This document shows, piece by piece, positions 21,501 through 32,900 of a stretch of DNA of 64,000 nucleotides (position 1 is its first letter; each line of letters starts with the position of its first letter). The stretch lies in the NCBI GenBank assembly GCA_921293015.1, contig OV121093.1, forward strand, positions 868,001 through 932,000, given 5' to 3'. The notes under the pieces were generated by a model that was not told the DNA's origin, did not search any database, and worked only from the letters and a program-made list of their open reading frames with translations. A program made the translations under genes and the position numbers. Source of the stretch: Phorcus lineatus. Its lineage: Eukaryota; Mollusca; Gastropoda; Trochida; Trochidae.

Positions 21501-24500
21501 TGTGCATGATCAAGTAGCAAACCCATTTCTCTTTCAGCTTTGGAGATGTAAGAAACAATGTAAACAACGCAAGAATATGCATCAATCACAAACTGAATGT
21601 CCATGTTGGCACCCCAACATCGCAAAAGATCTTGGTTGTACTGATTGACCCACACATCAGAGGAGTTTCTTTGAAGGACAACACTGTTTTTGTTTGTAAG
21701 TGTCTTTGATGCAGTTTCGTACATCTCTTGGGTAATGCCAATACTTTCGAACAAACTGTCTACGGAATCATAACTTTCAGTTTCATCCTGTAAAGCATTC
21801 CATATTTTGCCAAGAATCTCTTTAGCTTGTTCTTTGTTCATGACATTGCTGTTCTTGTCTATAGCCTCTTGGCATTTGAGATCAAAGATTCTGCGTTCTT
21901 CATCATTCATCATTTCATAGTCACCAACTGGTACTTCGACAACTTCAGTTTCTGAACGACAAACAAAAGTTTTCTTTGAAGGAGGACGTGGGAAATTGAA
22001 GCGGCATTCTTTTCCATTTTTTTTGCATGTCTTTGAATGTCTTTTGCTATGTCTCTGTACACTAGTAACAATCTCATGAAGTTCGTGATCATCATCTTCA
22101 TTTGGCATGTCGCAAGAAACATATTGATTAACAAAGTCAACAACTTCATCATCAGTGTTTTTGTCAATCTTTGGCGCATTTTCAACCCAGAGTAGGCAAT
22201 GAACATGGGGTGATCCCCGCTGTTGGAATTCCACTCGGAAGAAATAGTCTTGGATTTTGCCAATTGGTTGTGCAGGTGACATGATCACATCTCTCAAGAA
22301 TGTGTGAAATCTTTGGTCAAACATTCTGGCAGTTGTGACAGGATTTCTCCTCAATATTGCACATTTTTCATTCCAGTCAAGATCGTTTGCTTTACGGGGA
22401 TCTCCAGTTTCTCTTAATATGCTTTCAATGATTTCAGGCCACCTAGTTTCAGCAGATGAGAAAGAGCAAAACCATGTTGGAATACCAAGCTGGCGAATCA
22501 AAGCAAAGATATCTTTTTGAGTGGATGCCCAGTAAGGTGGTGTTCCTCGGATTGGTGTCAAGAATTTGTACCCGTCATCATTTTTCAAGAAGTTTTGCAG
22601 CGCTGCATTATCTACCAGTGTATTAGCATCAACCTTTGGTTGTGAATGATCAGCTTTGCCTTTTCGCAGAGCAATGGATGCCTTTGAGATTACCTGATCA
22701 AGTTCAGATCTATACTGCGCATGAAAAATGTACGGAATGCTTTGTGCACATCTTGTATCTGCATTCATCAATCTACAGTGGAGATAACGAGAAAGAGTCA
22801 ATTTTTCCTCTCGATTGTCATGATAGATTGGACCACCTTTAGGAAACAGACATGGGAAGGCTTTTGGTTCATCATCATTTTCTTGGAGCATTCGAACAGG
22901 ATTGTTTCCTTCAGCTGGTGCAATGTTTGTTATTCTATCAAAATGTTGATCAAGTATTTCTTGGCCAATATCAATTGGCTGTAAACATGTGTCAAGCAGC
23001 ATGCCATGATTGTCTGATTCTTCACGTGTGACATCAACATTGGATGTTGTTTCATCTTGAATGTCTGTATCAGAGTGATCATCAGTATCAATTTCCATTT
23101 CATTTCCCTCGTTAATAACAGGTAGTGGGTTGACCCAAGTTTCATTCAATTCAATATGTCTGTAATATTGGTTGTTTTCTTGAAGATATTCTAGCGCTCT
23201 CAAAACCTTTGTTTTGTTTACATACTGATTTTTGTAATGCCCTTTGTAAGTAAGTTTTCTTTTCAACTTCACTTGAACAAGCTGATCTTCTGAATCAGAC
23301 CTGGGTAATGCATTGACAGTTTGCACGATATTTGATGGAACACTGACAACTGGGCCATGGACTGAATTTTGTGCACCTTTAGGAAGAGCAACAAGTTTCA
23401 TGAATGGAATGTGCAGAGATACAAGGTGTTCCTCAAGTTCGTTAAGGTTTCCAAGTTCAGGTGGTATTGGTTCAAAATGAAGATTGTTCACAACTGATTC
23501 TCCTGGAATTTTTCCTCGTTTGACTTTTGCATGACACGAATGACAAATCCATAACTTTGACATTGATCCTGTTGCTAAGATACACATGTCCTGACAATCC
23601 TCAGTGCAACTATGTAAATATTGTTCTGTGATGCACCTTCCAGCAGCTTGTGCAGCGTTTTCACTTTTATTCTCATATAAATCTTTTCTACATTCAAGCA
23701 CTTGTTTTCTGAACAGTTTTCTGTGACAGACAGCACACACGTAATCTGGACCCTCACTGATTGCTGATCTGAATGTTTCAGTAACATGTTTGAAACTTTG
23801 TTGTTGTTGTTTTTTTGAAAGTCTTTGCTTTGTGACAGATTTTTTTACGTTTGTTTTGTGATTGGGATTATTTGCATACTGCCGAGAACTAGCAGCTTTG
23901 GCAGTATTTCGATGCTCTGCATCTGTGGCATATTTGTCAATACTGGCAGCTTTTAGAGCATCACGATGATCAACATTTGTGGCATATTTGTCAATACTGG
24001 CAGCTTTTACAGCATCACGGTGATCAACATTTGTGGCATATTTGTCAATACTGGCAGCTTTTACAGCATCACGATGCTCAACATTTGTGGCATATTTGTC
24101 AATACTGGCAGCTTTTACAGCATCACGATGATCAACATTTGTGGCATATTTGTCAATACTGGCAGCTTTTACAGCATCACGATGCTCAACATTTGTGGCA
24201 TATTTGTCAATACTGGCAGCTTTTACAGCATCACGATGTTGTGCATTCATGGCATATTTTTCAATGCTTGCATATTTAAGAGTTTCACAAACTTCAGTAT
24301 TTGTAGCATATTTGTCGATTCCAGCAGCAATGAGAGACTCACGATACTGAGAATTTGTAGCATATTTGTCAATCCCAGAAGCTATGAGAGACTCACGATA
24401 CTGAGTATTTGTAGCATATTTGTCAATCCCAGAAGCTATGAGAGACTCACGATACTGAGTATTTGTAGCATATTTGTCAATCCCAGAAGCTATGAGAGAC

Positions 24501-26506
24501 TCACGATACTGAGTATTTGTAGCATATTTGTCAATCCCAGAAGCTATGAGAGACTCATGATACTGAGTATTTGTAGCATATTTGTCAATCCCAGAAGCTA
24601 TGAGAGACTCACGATACTGAGTATTTGTAGCATACTTTTCGATTCCAGCAGATATCACAGCTTGTCGGTAACAAGTGTCAGTAGAATATTTCAGTCTGCT
24701 TGCTTGTTTTTTGCGCTCTCTGTATTCGGTATCAAAAGAGTACCTTTTCTGTTTAACTTGAGCAGGATTTTCATCTGAAGCATTTTCTGTTTGTCTTTTC
24801 ACAGCTCGAGAAATTCGCATTGATACCTTTTGCTGAAGTTGCCTTTTCTCCATTGACATTTTTCGTTTTCGTTTTCTTACTTTGGTCTTTGGAAGTGACT
24901 GATCATTTGATAGTGTAGGTACGTCAGCAGTCCTATTTGAATTGTCATTTTCACCAATAGATTGAGTAAGCACAAAGAGTGTTTCAATTGTTACTGGTGT
25001 CACTTCAAATTGGGTATTCACTTGAGCATTCATCGATGAAGAAAGACGCACACAATGAGAATGTACTTGTTCCAAAGAGTTGTACTGTGCAACAATACAG
25101 GTACCATTACTTGTGAGTTCACCATTTGCATTGCGAGAATGTGAATCAAAAACATGAAATCTGTTTCTTGAAAAAAAGACAGCAAAAGTAGATTGACAAA
25201 AGGTAACAAAGGCAAACTGGTTATTCTCAAAGGATTTTGCCAAGGCATCTTTCAAGGACATTGTGTTCATTTCATTGTCATTTTGCATACCTAGTAAGCC
25301 AAAAAGAGTCTCTCTCAAGCTCAAATGGTAAATGTTTCCATTGATCTCTACATTTTCTGGAAGTTCTTCAACATTCAGATATGCATTACTTATTGCAGTA
25401 AACCTTTGCAAAGAAGCATACATTTCATTCCCATGAGTCATGATTGTATTGAGGTCACGCGTGGTCCAGTCAAGTGCACTTTTCAGTTTGGAATATACCA
25501 TTGCGGACAAACTCATTGGAACACATTGTTTTCCTGCTGTTTCACCAAAAATAGCATGTCCCTGGCTGTAGGAGGCATGAAGTACAAAGCAGTTTGAAGC
25601 TGTGCTGTCAATAACGTTAGCAACTGATGTACTTGACATCTGTTCTTCAGAATGCAATGTGTTTGAGTGGTCATCTTGTTCAAGACAGTTTTCACCTGCA
25701 TTAAGGTAATACTCGATCTGTTCATCAGTAAGATCAACCTGTGCATCACTTTGTGACTGGTCATCATGTTCAAGACAGTTTTCACCAGCATTGACGTAAT
25801 AATTGATCTGTTCATCAGTAAGATCAAAGTTTGCATCAATTGTGGAAGTCAATTCAATACCACCCAAATCCGGTTTAGTATTTGGTCTACACAGTGAAGG
25901 TTGCCATTCGGGGGATAAAATTGGCATTTCATTCAACATATCATTGATCCTTTCATTGGGCATTTCATTGATCATTTCATTGGGCATTTCATTGGGCATT
26001 TCATTGATCATTTCATTGATCATTTCATTGGGCATTTCATTGATCTTTTCATTGGGCATTTCATTGGGAATATCTTTAGGAATTTCTTTGGGCATTTCAT
26101 TGGGCATTTCATTGAGAGATTCATTGAGTGATTCATTGTTCAGTTCATTGAGTGATTCATTGTTCAGTTCATTGAGTGATTCATTGTTCAGTTCATTGAG
26201 TGATTCATTGTTCAGCTCACAGAGTGATGCATTGAGTGATTCATTGAGTGATTCATTGTGCAGTTCATTGTACATACTATTGTGGCTCATGTTTTTAATG
26301 AGGGCATGTTCCTCTGTGTAGCTCATGTTTTTAATGAGGGCATGTTCCTCTTGGTAGCTCATGTTTTTAATGAGGGCATGTTCCTCTGTGTAGCTCATGT
26401 TTTTAATGAGGGCATGTTCCTCGCTCCTGTTTTTAACGAGGGCAAGTTCCTCGATACTTGCCTTCTTGCGGGCTGCACCCTTCTTCCAGTTCTTCCTTCT
26501 CGGCAT
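18533..26506 (-). CDS. Helitron Rep-helicase with protease-like, repeat and endonuclease domains (2,657 residues)
   Basis: A single uninterrupted frame. Order: short N-terminal repeats (EEHALIKNMSY, then NESLNE/NEMPNE, residues ~25-205); a cysteine-protease-like domain with GKQCVPMS (C328) and RFHVFDSHSR (H451, D454); about sixteen 18-residue repeats around DKYATN (~600-880); a Cys-rich DUF6570-like region (~915-1125). The Helitron N-terminal/Rep domain follows, with HUH motif SPHVHCLLW (H1434, H1436) and tyrosines in VVYIVSYISK (Y1649, Y1653). The PIF1/SF1B helicase has Walker A TGGAGTGKS (K2020), Walker B LIIDEIS (D2103) and motif AYVALSRVTSLDGLI. The C-terminal endonuclease domain has TETWLS (E2480) and MGDFNENA (D2592), but SFHDA at the end where SDH is usual. 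Rep nicks and transfers one DNA strand; the helicase unwinds it. The intact frame suggests a young element. TGTTTCTTTTTAG lies directly before the ATG, suggesting a 5'-UTR intron. Confidence 0.95.
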   Translation of the reverse strand: MPRRKNWKKGAARKKASIEELALVKNRSEEHALIKNMSYTEEHALIKNMSYQEEHALIKNMSYTEEHALIKNMSHNSMYNELHNESLNESLNASLCELNNESLNELNNESLNELNNESLNELNNESLNESLNEMPNEMPKEIPKDIPNEMPNEKINEMPNEMINEMINEMPNEMPNEMINEMPNERINDMLNEMPILSPEWQPSLCRPNTKPDLGGIELTSTIDANFDLTDEQINYYVNAGENCLEHDDQSQSDAQVDLTDEQIEYYLNAGENCLEQDDHSNTLHSEEQMSSTSVANVIDSTASNCFVLHASYSQGHAIFGETAGKQCVPMSLSAMVYSKLKSALDWTTRDLNTIMTHGNEMYASLQRFTAISNAYLNVEELPENVEINGNIYHLSLRETLFGLLGMQNDNEMNTMSLKDALAKSFENNQFAFVTFCQSTFAVFFSRNRFHVFDSHSRNANGELTSNGTCIVAQYNSLEQVHSHCVRLSSSMNAQVNTQFEVTPVTIETLFVLTQSIGENDNSNRTADVPTLSNDQSLPKTKVRKRKRKMSMEKRQLQQKVSMRISRAVKRQTENASDENPAQVKQKRYSFDTEYRERKKQASRLKYSTDTCYRQAVISAGIEKYATNTQYRESLIASGIDKYATNTQYHESLIASGIDKYATNTQYRESLIASGIDKYATNTQYRESLIASGIDKYATNTQYRESLIASGIDKYATNSQYRESLIAAGIDKYATNTEVCETLKYASIEKYAMNAQHRDAVKAASIDKYATNVEHRDAVKAASIDKYATNVDHRDAVKAASIDKYATNVEHRDAVKAASIDKYATNVDHRDAVKAASIDKYATNVDHRDALKAASIDKYATDAEHRNTAKAASSRQYANNPNHKTNVKKSVTKQRLSKKQQQQSFKHVTETFRSAISEGPDYVCAVCHRKLFRKQVLECRKDLYENKSENAAQAAGRCITEQYLHSCTEDCQDMCILATGSMSKLWICHSCHAKVKRGKIPGESVVNNLHFEPIPPELGNLNELEEHLVSLHIPFMKLVALPKGAQNSVHGPVVSVPSNIVQTVNALPRSDSEDQLVQVKLKRKLTYKGHYKNQYVNKTKVLRALEYLQENNQYYRHIELNETWVNPLPVINEGNEMEIDTDDHSDTDIQDETTSNVDVTREESDNHGMLLDTCLQPIDIGQEILDQHFDRITNIAPAEGNNPVRMLQENDDEPKAFPCLFPKGGPIYHDNREEKLTLSRYLHCRLMNADTRCAQSIPYIFHAQYRSELDQVISKASIALRKGKADHSQPKVDANTLVDNAALQNFLKNDDGYKFLTPIRGTPPYWASTQKDIFALIRQLGIPTWFCSFSSAETRWPEIIESILRETGDPRKANDLDWNEKCAILRRNPVTTARMFDQRFHTFLRDVIMSPAQPIGKIQDYFFRVEFQQRGSPHVHCLLWVENAPKIDKNTDDEVVDFVNQYVSCDMPNEDDDHELHEIVTSVQRHSKRHSKTCKKNGKECRFNFPRPPSKKTFVCRSETEVVEVPVGDYEMMNDEERRIFDLKCQEAIDKNSNVMNKEQAKEILGKIWNALQDETESYDSVDSLFESIGITQEMYETASKTLTNKNSVVLQRNSSDVWVNQYNQDLLRCWGANMDIQFVIDAYSCVVYIVSYISKAEREMGLLLDHAQSEIRKEGNVDAKNAMRRIGTKYLNSREVSAQEAIFRVCTLDLKGCSRKVEMIPTVNRVRMSMPLQQLRAKVANGEIDQDDVWLPSVLDRYRARPDTPEFRDMCQATFVSDYRVLSKSEVTNVSDENRRTPVIALLNNLGHIKKRTRTDSAVVRYAKFAKEKDPEKYFQSSLELFLNHTSESQLLPPQFNSFEHFYNDGAIATASGVVEQVKTIVERNRQHFEKNASDMQLAQETLEASGSLEDAWSQICPEAEVNRLECQEVRRNDHSDDNHDSDDEQNIPDLLPHEERVSHTEAIQSNVSKTEAHAILKSLNEKQNEVFYKLRQWCLDKRNGKDPKPFHVFLTGGAGTGKSHLVKAFYYEATRLLAPTLDHPDDTSVLLMAPTANAAFNIKGSTIHSGLSIGIAVPNQYQYLCENTLNTLRSKCGGVQVLIIDEISMVDQKLLAYVHGRLKQIKQKDSPFGNVSILAVGDFYQLPPVKGVPLYKSVPGYDLWNDCFSVVELTEIMRQRDPEFAALLNRLRKASKRDAIDGETNLESDDVALLSSRVTEDGPDCLHIKSTNVEVDKYNSEMLDKICKDTFEIEIEEFGKNKITGDLELLSTTSQRIGIDARVLLTKNIDTSDGLVNGAFGKVSHVSTKNGKVCTVYVAFDNNDVGKKVRLTKHNPPGVPMNSTPISRHDENNARSKKTKRQFPLKLAWACTIHKVQGLTVQQAVVSLKKIFAPGQAYVALSRVTSLDGLILKDFDPKAIFCSSDVSESISNMPQYCNSVEIENHDHNCHLVLHNIEGLPCHIDKLRSDKRFHSADMIFVTETWLSTVQHPALGGFMFRHKQRSQSYDDSDPLFASLKTQAHGGVGVFSKIQCEFPNLETTNLEYLTAFIPDQTTTVTVVYRPQTYKLTPFKNQLKDLLDEISEYSDKTIVMGDFNENALTTSSIQRFMEARGFSQIAVSATTEAGTLPDHVYVKGIDNVRVKVLPTYFSFHDALELFF
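23880..24690 (-). repeat. Coding minisatellite, 54-bp unit, ~15-16 copies
   Basis: This array inside the Rep-helicase gene encodes 18-residue units. Two blocks of near-identical units are seen: IDKYATNTQYRESLIASG (left in protein order) and IDKYATNVEHRDAVKAAS, with diverged units between and at both ends. Within the second block, V-E and V-D variants alternate. The function is unknown; DNA or RNA binding is possible from the many basic and polar residues. Confidence 0.95.
25925..26440 (-). repeat. Coding microsatellite/minisatellites at the 5' end of the Rep-helicase gene
   Basis: Three kinds of short in-frame repeats are adjacent: 12-bp units (NEMP/NEMI) at 25925-26115, 24-bp units (NESLNEL-N) at 26116-26265, and 39-45-bp units (EEHALIKNMSY) at 26283-26430. 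All keep the reading frame. Confidence 0.9.
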
Positions 26507-29474
26507 CTAAAAAGAAACATTTTTTAGGCGAGATTGTTTAATTTCCAACTGATTGGAACTGTAGACTTATGTTTTTCCAATTAGATAGAACACCATTTTT
26601 ATTTTATAAAGATAAATCTTAGGGTGGCATGAAAATTCAAGTTTTAAAAGCAAATGGACATGTTAAATGCTTTTCAACACAGTAATCCTAATTTTGTTCT
26701 TAAGCCCAATCTGCTTGTAACTCGCAAACAATTTGTTTGACAGGGGATAATCAATGAACCCAATTTGACATCAACTGTGGAAAAAACAGGTGACTTAGCC
26801 GCCATAACATATGTAAACAACACCACATTTCAAAATTAAGTGATTGTGTTCTTGTAGCAATTGGAAACTCAGGACATTTTAGCTGGTGGATTTCAATTTA
26901 AGTGTTGTACAACAATTTTAAAAAAAAGGAAAATGCCTTACAACTTATGATATGACTGAAACAATTCATATGATAAATTTGCTGTCTCAAACCACTACTT
27001 TTCAGTGTCTACACAGATAATGCACCATATGAAAAACAGCAGTGTGTGAATCTTTGTTTTGATTTTCCTAAAATAAAATACATCAAAATCACTGCTTTAT
27101 TCAGGATTATTGAATTTTTTTTTTCTGTCGTCGTAAATCGCAGCTGTTATCAGTTGCAGAGTTTGGTTTTTATTTTGCTGTGGTTACTTTCGAAAGTCTA
27201 TCTTCATGAATACACTTGTATGATAAAACATTTCAACAATTGGTTAAGTTTAATTCCTTGTACAAGGGAATTTGTGTAAATTACAAAGTCATATAGGTTA
27301 ACAGCGCACAAATATATTTAGTCTTTTAACTGAAAATCATAAAATATTGTACTATACTATCTCAAGAAGTTTTGTATATAAACAATAAAATACAAAGAAA
27401 AAAACCAGTGAATCACAAACATTTCATTATTCTTAAAAGAGAAGGAACATATTCATGGTTATTTATTGAATTAAATTCAATAACAATTATTGCTTTATTT
27501 TACTTACATATAATTTTCTGCAAAGCTTGGAAATTATGTAAACATAAATACTTATATGTGCCAAAATTGACTTTGAAAATTTTTTAAAGAGAAAAAGATA
27601 CTTAATTAGACCAATTTGTTCCATAGTGTTCAGTTATGGTATCTAATTTTAGAAAATTATTTTACTGTATTTCTTTTGTCAATACATGATTTGTAATATC
27701 ATATTTTTTTTATAGACTATGTTTAGCAAATGTTCTCTGAATTCCTAGTGAATAGGTGAAGGGCGATTGATCAGTTTATTTACACATTATTTATTTTGAG
27801 AAATCCAAAAAAGGCAATATGAGAAGTAAATGAATGAATGAAGCTTCAGATTATTTGATATTGTTTTTATTTCGTCAGATAAATAAAAAAAAGACTGGTC
27901 ATGGATTTTCAATGATGGAAAGTTTACCTAAAACATCCATTTCGAACATCACCCATGCACATGTTTCAGCGAACTCAGCATATAATTGAAAAGAAATCTG
28001 AGATTTAACAACCACAAGTTTAAATCATTTAATTATGCATTAGCACGTATAATACTATAATGTTCAATTTTATAAAAAAAATTAACATGTATGCAGCTGG
28101 TAATTTCATATAAAACCTGTCCATCTCATTATTTCACACTCATGTATGATGCATGTACATGCAAGTTGCCTTGCGTAAATGAGCGGTATTTTGCTAACTC
28201 AAACAACAACAAAAACAGTAACATAACAGATATTTGTTTTAATCATCATCTTACCAAACATTGCTTAGGGTATTTGTAAAGACTAAAATAAGTACTGATA
28301 AGTCTTCTAGTTAAATTTGAAGAGACGCACTTCCGATAATAAACATTTATTCAACTTTATTGTCATTGTTTTGTTTTTTTCCATGTTACTGTTGTGTCAA
28401 CAACTGAAAAAGAGATCTGGCCACTTATATATGAATTTGTCGAATGGTATGCCTACAATGCGCGCTATTTCAATGTCTGACAGTGTAAAGATACAACAAG
28501 GGCTATCTTTTTTAAACAGGTGACATTACACATTCCATCGACCAAAATCAAGTTTTTTTCCGGTCTTTTCCGTTAAGTAAGATGGCAGATACATGAAAAC
28601 AGTGACATAGGTTTTCAATTTCTTTTACGATTTCCTGATCCTTCATTGGAGTTTCTAAAGTATAATGATATGGATGGCTTTCAAAGTCTTTCATGTGTTT
28701 TTCATGTGTAATATTTATTTGCAGATGTGAAGGATAGGTATACAAACAGAAAATTGGGAGCAAAATCAAGCGGGAGTTGCACTTTAATCTCTAAATTGAA
28801 TTGAGTGTGTTAACAATGTTGACTGCCCTTTTGGTTATCAGACTTTAAAAAAATGATAATATTGCTAGTAGTTGAGTTACATTACATTTTTCAGTCCTTC
28901 AAAATTTACTTTTTTTACCTAAACACAAACAAACTTTAGAAATAACTTATATGCAAAGCCATAATCTTATCAAGCTGTTCAAACATGTACAAATATTTTT
29001 AAAGGAATCATGTTGTTGGGATCTAATATGTCACACTTTTCATATAGCGTTATTTTATTGAAAAGAATTGCTTGTTTCTGAAATCAGTATTAATGTAGTA
29101 GATATTATTAGTTCAGTACAGTAAGACAATAAGCAGGTTGCAGTTGTCATTAATGACGGAAAACCTGAGAAATAAAGGCTTGCACCAATGACATTAACTA
29201 AATTTTGGAAACTAATCTATGGTTAGACCAAAAAAAAGATCAAAATGTTATTACAAGTGTTTAGCAGGTCAACTTCTTAACATTTATATGGCTGTTTTTC
29301 AATTATCACAGAAAAGAGAAAATATCATTTGCTTGAGATTTGAGACAGCCACATCAAAAATCATAACAGTGTGTTAACAATGGTGTCTTTCCATTACGTA
29401 ACCAGTCTTGAGCTAAATTTCAATACTGCTAGTAACGAGCTATTCATGATATAATGCAAGGTTACATGACATTC
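26507..29474. other. Non-coding DNA upstream of the Rep-helicase gene
   Basis: AT-rich. It may hold the promoter and a 5'-UTR intron of the minus-strand gene. No other supported gene; open frames (27046, 28091, 28548) look fortuitous. Confidence 0.35.
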
Positions 29475-29950
29475 TTAAAGAGCCACTCCGTGATTTTCAT
29501 AACAAAGTTATTTACCTTTGATACAAACCTAAATGTCATATGTGGTGATTTAAAACAAAACATCTTAACTTTTCATGTCCAAAATATATATATGAAAAAT
29601 ACTGGTTTTCCATGAAAATTTGAGTACACCCTTATAAATGCACATAGGTGTAGATACCTCGGCCAATATACATGGATACTAGTTATATAACCTAACAAAC
29701 ACTATCAACTCCTAACTGCCTTCCTGGCTATTTTAGATAAGTCTCCAAAATTACGTGTGACTTTTTGACGCGGGCCACTGTCCGGTTTTCGATCATAATT
29801 GCGACGTTCTACCTTCATATTGTCACTGTAAATAAAAGAATAAGCTTTAAAAAGTATATTTTTTGTTACAGTCAATACTTTGCTGTAAAATGAAACCAAT
29901 GATCAAGTTTGTCATATGTGACTCTAATAACTCACAGAGTGGCTCTTTAA
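29475..29950. mobile_element. Inverted-repeat element (MITE) with 19-bp ends, copy 1
   Basis: The ends are TTAAAGAGCCACTCCGTGA (29475-29493) and TCACAGAGTGGCTCTTTAA (29932-29950), which are inverted repeats with 18 of 19 matching. TTAA at both outer ends suggests a TTAA target (piggyBac or Kolobok type), though the TTAA may be part of the repeat. A related copy in the opposite orientation lies at 35256-35666. The interior holds a short frame with YDRKPDSG shared by both copies. Confidence 0.8.
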
Positions 29951-32900
29951 AGTTCTTGGGAATTATATTTATTACTTGAAAACATACATATTTCCCAATA
30001 ACTTATATGGTGGATTACTTGAAAGCAGATTGTCAGTAATAAGTAAAACATGCATTTTTTTACACCAAATTTTATTAAACACATTAGTTGTGGTCATCTG
30101 CGCCTTAAAATATAATTTTTTATATCCAAAATTGACAAAACCGTTGAGAAATATGGAATAATTTTTTCAACTTGAATTACTTAATTCTACTTTTCAAACT
30201 GTTAGTCTTAAAATTGTTAAAAAGTTGTTTAAAGTTAAGGGCAGAGATACTTTATGCAATTATCAGAAGAAATCATCTGCAAAAACAACTGGGTGCTTCA
30301 CCATTAATGCATGAGCGTATTTCATTAAGAAATTTAGATTTAGGTGTTCAGATGTCACTGCATCTTTTCTATGCAATATTTAAGGAAAAGATTTGGTCAT
30401 ATAAATTGTGGTCATGTTCATTTAGAAATGGTCATGGTCATTCATTCATTGAAAAGATGAGCTGATTAAATGTATGTGTATAATAAGCGGTATATACAGA
30501 TTCATCAAAAAGCTTAGAATAATTGTGATTTGTAACCTTGCTCATAAATTGCGATACTGATGTACATTGTACAAACACATGATGAAGCAAAGGGTGACGG
30601 TAATTCACTTATACCCCTTTACGTTTATCCCTGATCAACTAAATACTGGAAACTTCCCATAACTTTGATGTCCCTTAATAAAGACTAGTAGATGTGATGT
30701 GTTCAAATGGTTCACATTAGTTTTTATTTCTAAACACTCTTTCAAACACTGAAAATTACAACAAGTAAGAAAGAAATCACAATATCACTTGTTTCATACA
30801 ACTGCAACTTTTAGTCCGACAAATTCCTACCTAAGATATGACTTAGTACAACACATAACACTTCAATATTAAATGTTCAAAAGGGCACTCCTAAAAGAAT
30901 GGAAAATTATAAAAGAATCAGTTAATCTCTCTCTAATTTGTCACGCAAATTTGAACCTGAGGATATGACTTAGTACAAAGCATAGAAATCTGTACAATAT
31001 ATTCACTTTGGTGAAATTGATTGAAAATTTGCACTACACCCCTCAGGATAGTGAAGAAGATATGTGCAAACTTTGAAAAGAGTCGGATAAATAGTTTTCC
31101 TGCCATTGGTGGAACAAAAATTTCTGCAGACCAGCATGCTAACAGAATCATTAGTATTACTCTATTCCTTTGACATTAACTCACTGTTTAATTACAAAAT
31201 CAAAGAAAAGAGTAAACATGTGATGTTAATTTCTTATCAACTAAGAAAAAAAATCATTATCACATAATAAAAAAAGGCTTTTAACATTGTGTGTTATTCC
31301 ATTTTTATTTTATTTATGTATATTGGATAGAAAAAGAGCTGTTGCCTCTGTAGGTAATGAGGCTATGTACAATCTATTCAAAATCCATTTATAATAATAA
31401 ACAGATAAAATGGAGCAAACTCAATCATAACAAAATAGAATCAACAAATTTGTGACAAAGTTAGCGAAATTTTCACATATATTCCCTCATGTTTGTGATC
31501 ACAATACACATTGAAATCCAAATGGACAAAATAGCATTGGTGGAGAGAAAAGGATCACTTAAGTCTCTTTGTTGTGATGTTTCAGGCCAAAAAATTTAAC
31601 ATCTTGTAATTTTTTATCTCCATATGATCTGTCATGTATTTCTGGATCTCTGGGATGAATTTTACCTCTAACAAGGTGAAAAAGAGAACTAGTTATGATC
31701 CATGCAGGACTTGCTACAATTGTCTTCAAAATATAAAGCATTTCCCCACAAACAAAATGTTAAGACAAATACTTCAAAAATGTTTATCTAGACACACCTT
31801 CAAATATATAGCATCTAATACCCACTTGAAGCAAAATCTGACCATTAGATAAGAAGTTATGAGCCGGAGAGGACTTTTTTAACTTTGATTGAATTGAGAC
31901 ACCACATTTTCACAAATGTCCAAAATGAGGGGAAAAAAATCAACCCTTTCAGCTATTATGACTTATTATGCCAGATTTAAGGTGAGAAGATATGCCGTTT
32001 AATACTGCGTAAAAAGAGTTATTTACTTAAAACGCGGCTGCTAGTATCATTGCAGGGAGAAACATGCATCAACATTGAGGCACCGCTTTTTACCAAAAAA
32101 CGCAGGCCATTTTCTTCAAATTTAAAATTTTTTAACCCTGAGACTCCGTCATATAATTATACATGTTCATACATAATTTGATAACAATGACATCATTACT
32201 TGAGAATATGAGTGAGACAGGACTCTTTAACAGTTTTCATCACAATTTCATCTTTTTTGCCCAAAATGCCAAATGTTGTTGATATTTCCAAAATAATACT
32301 ATTACTATAATAACATAATAATGACACATCATAACATATGTTTGAATTTCCATGATGAATTTGAAATGAAATGGCCAATGAGTTACAAAGTTATGAGCCA
32401 AACACAATGTATATAACAGATGGACTGACAGTGCCAATGCCATTGACATTGTAATACCTACTTTGTTGCAGCGGATACTAATATACGTATATATGCAAAA
32501 ATATCAAATACTGAGAAATTGTGATAAATTGTCAATTATCATGTGTTTTCAGAATATCATAGTGTCAACAGACTGGCTCTTCTAGTCAGAAATAAATTTT
32601 TACACTGCCACCACATCATGAAATGAAAAAAAAAATACCAAACACTAAAGTAGAAATCTATGAAGTTGAAAGTCAAGTTCAAAACCATATTTCTGACAAC
32701 TCAAAAAGTATCTTTTGGAAATCCTAACATTCATTCTTCTGTTGCTTTTTTTTTGTCATTCAAAAATCTACATAGAATGTTTTGTATGTAAAAAAGAGTT
32801 TTGAGGGCAAAGCATATTCTTTCCATGCTATCCCATCTATTGGCTGCTGTGTAAAGATGATAACTCAAGGATTATTGAAAGGGACAGTCATATTGGGGAA

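Noticed and set aside
23880..24690. Regular direct repeats resembling a CRISPR array
   Set aside because: Units are contiguous, coding and 54 bp long with no unique spacers, in a eukaryotic genome.
23966..24778. Plus-strand frame of 270 codons with regular repeats (NICGIFVNTGSFYSIT)
   Set aside because: It is the antisense shadow of the 54-bp coding minisatellite in the Rep-helicase gene; the minus frame carries the domains.
25803..26321. Plus-strand frame rich in SLGISLGISL
   Set aside because: Antisense of the NEMP/NESL repeats of the same gene.
29705..29899. Small basic protein gene
   Set aside because: It lies inside a MITE copy, and the second copy breaks the frame; kept only as a remark.
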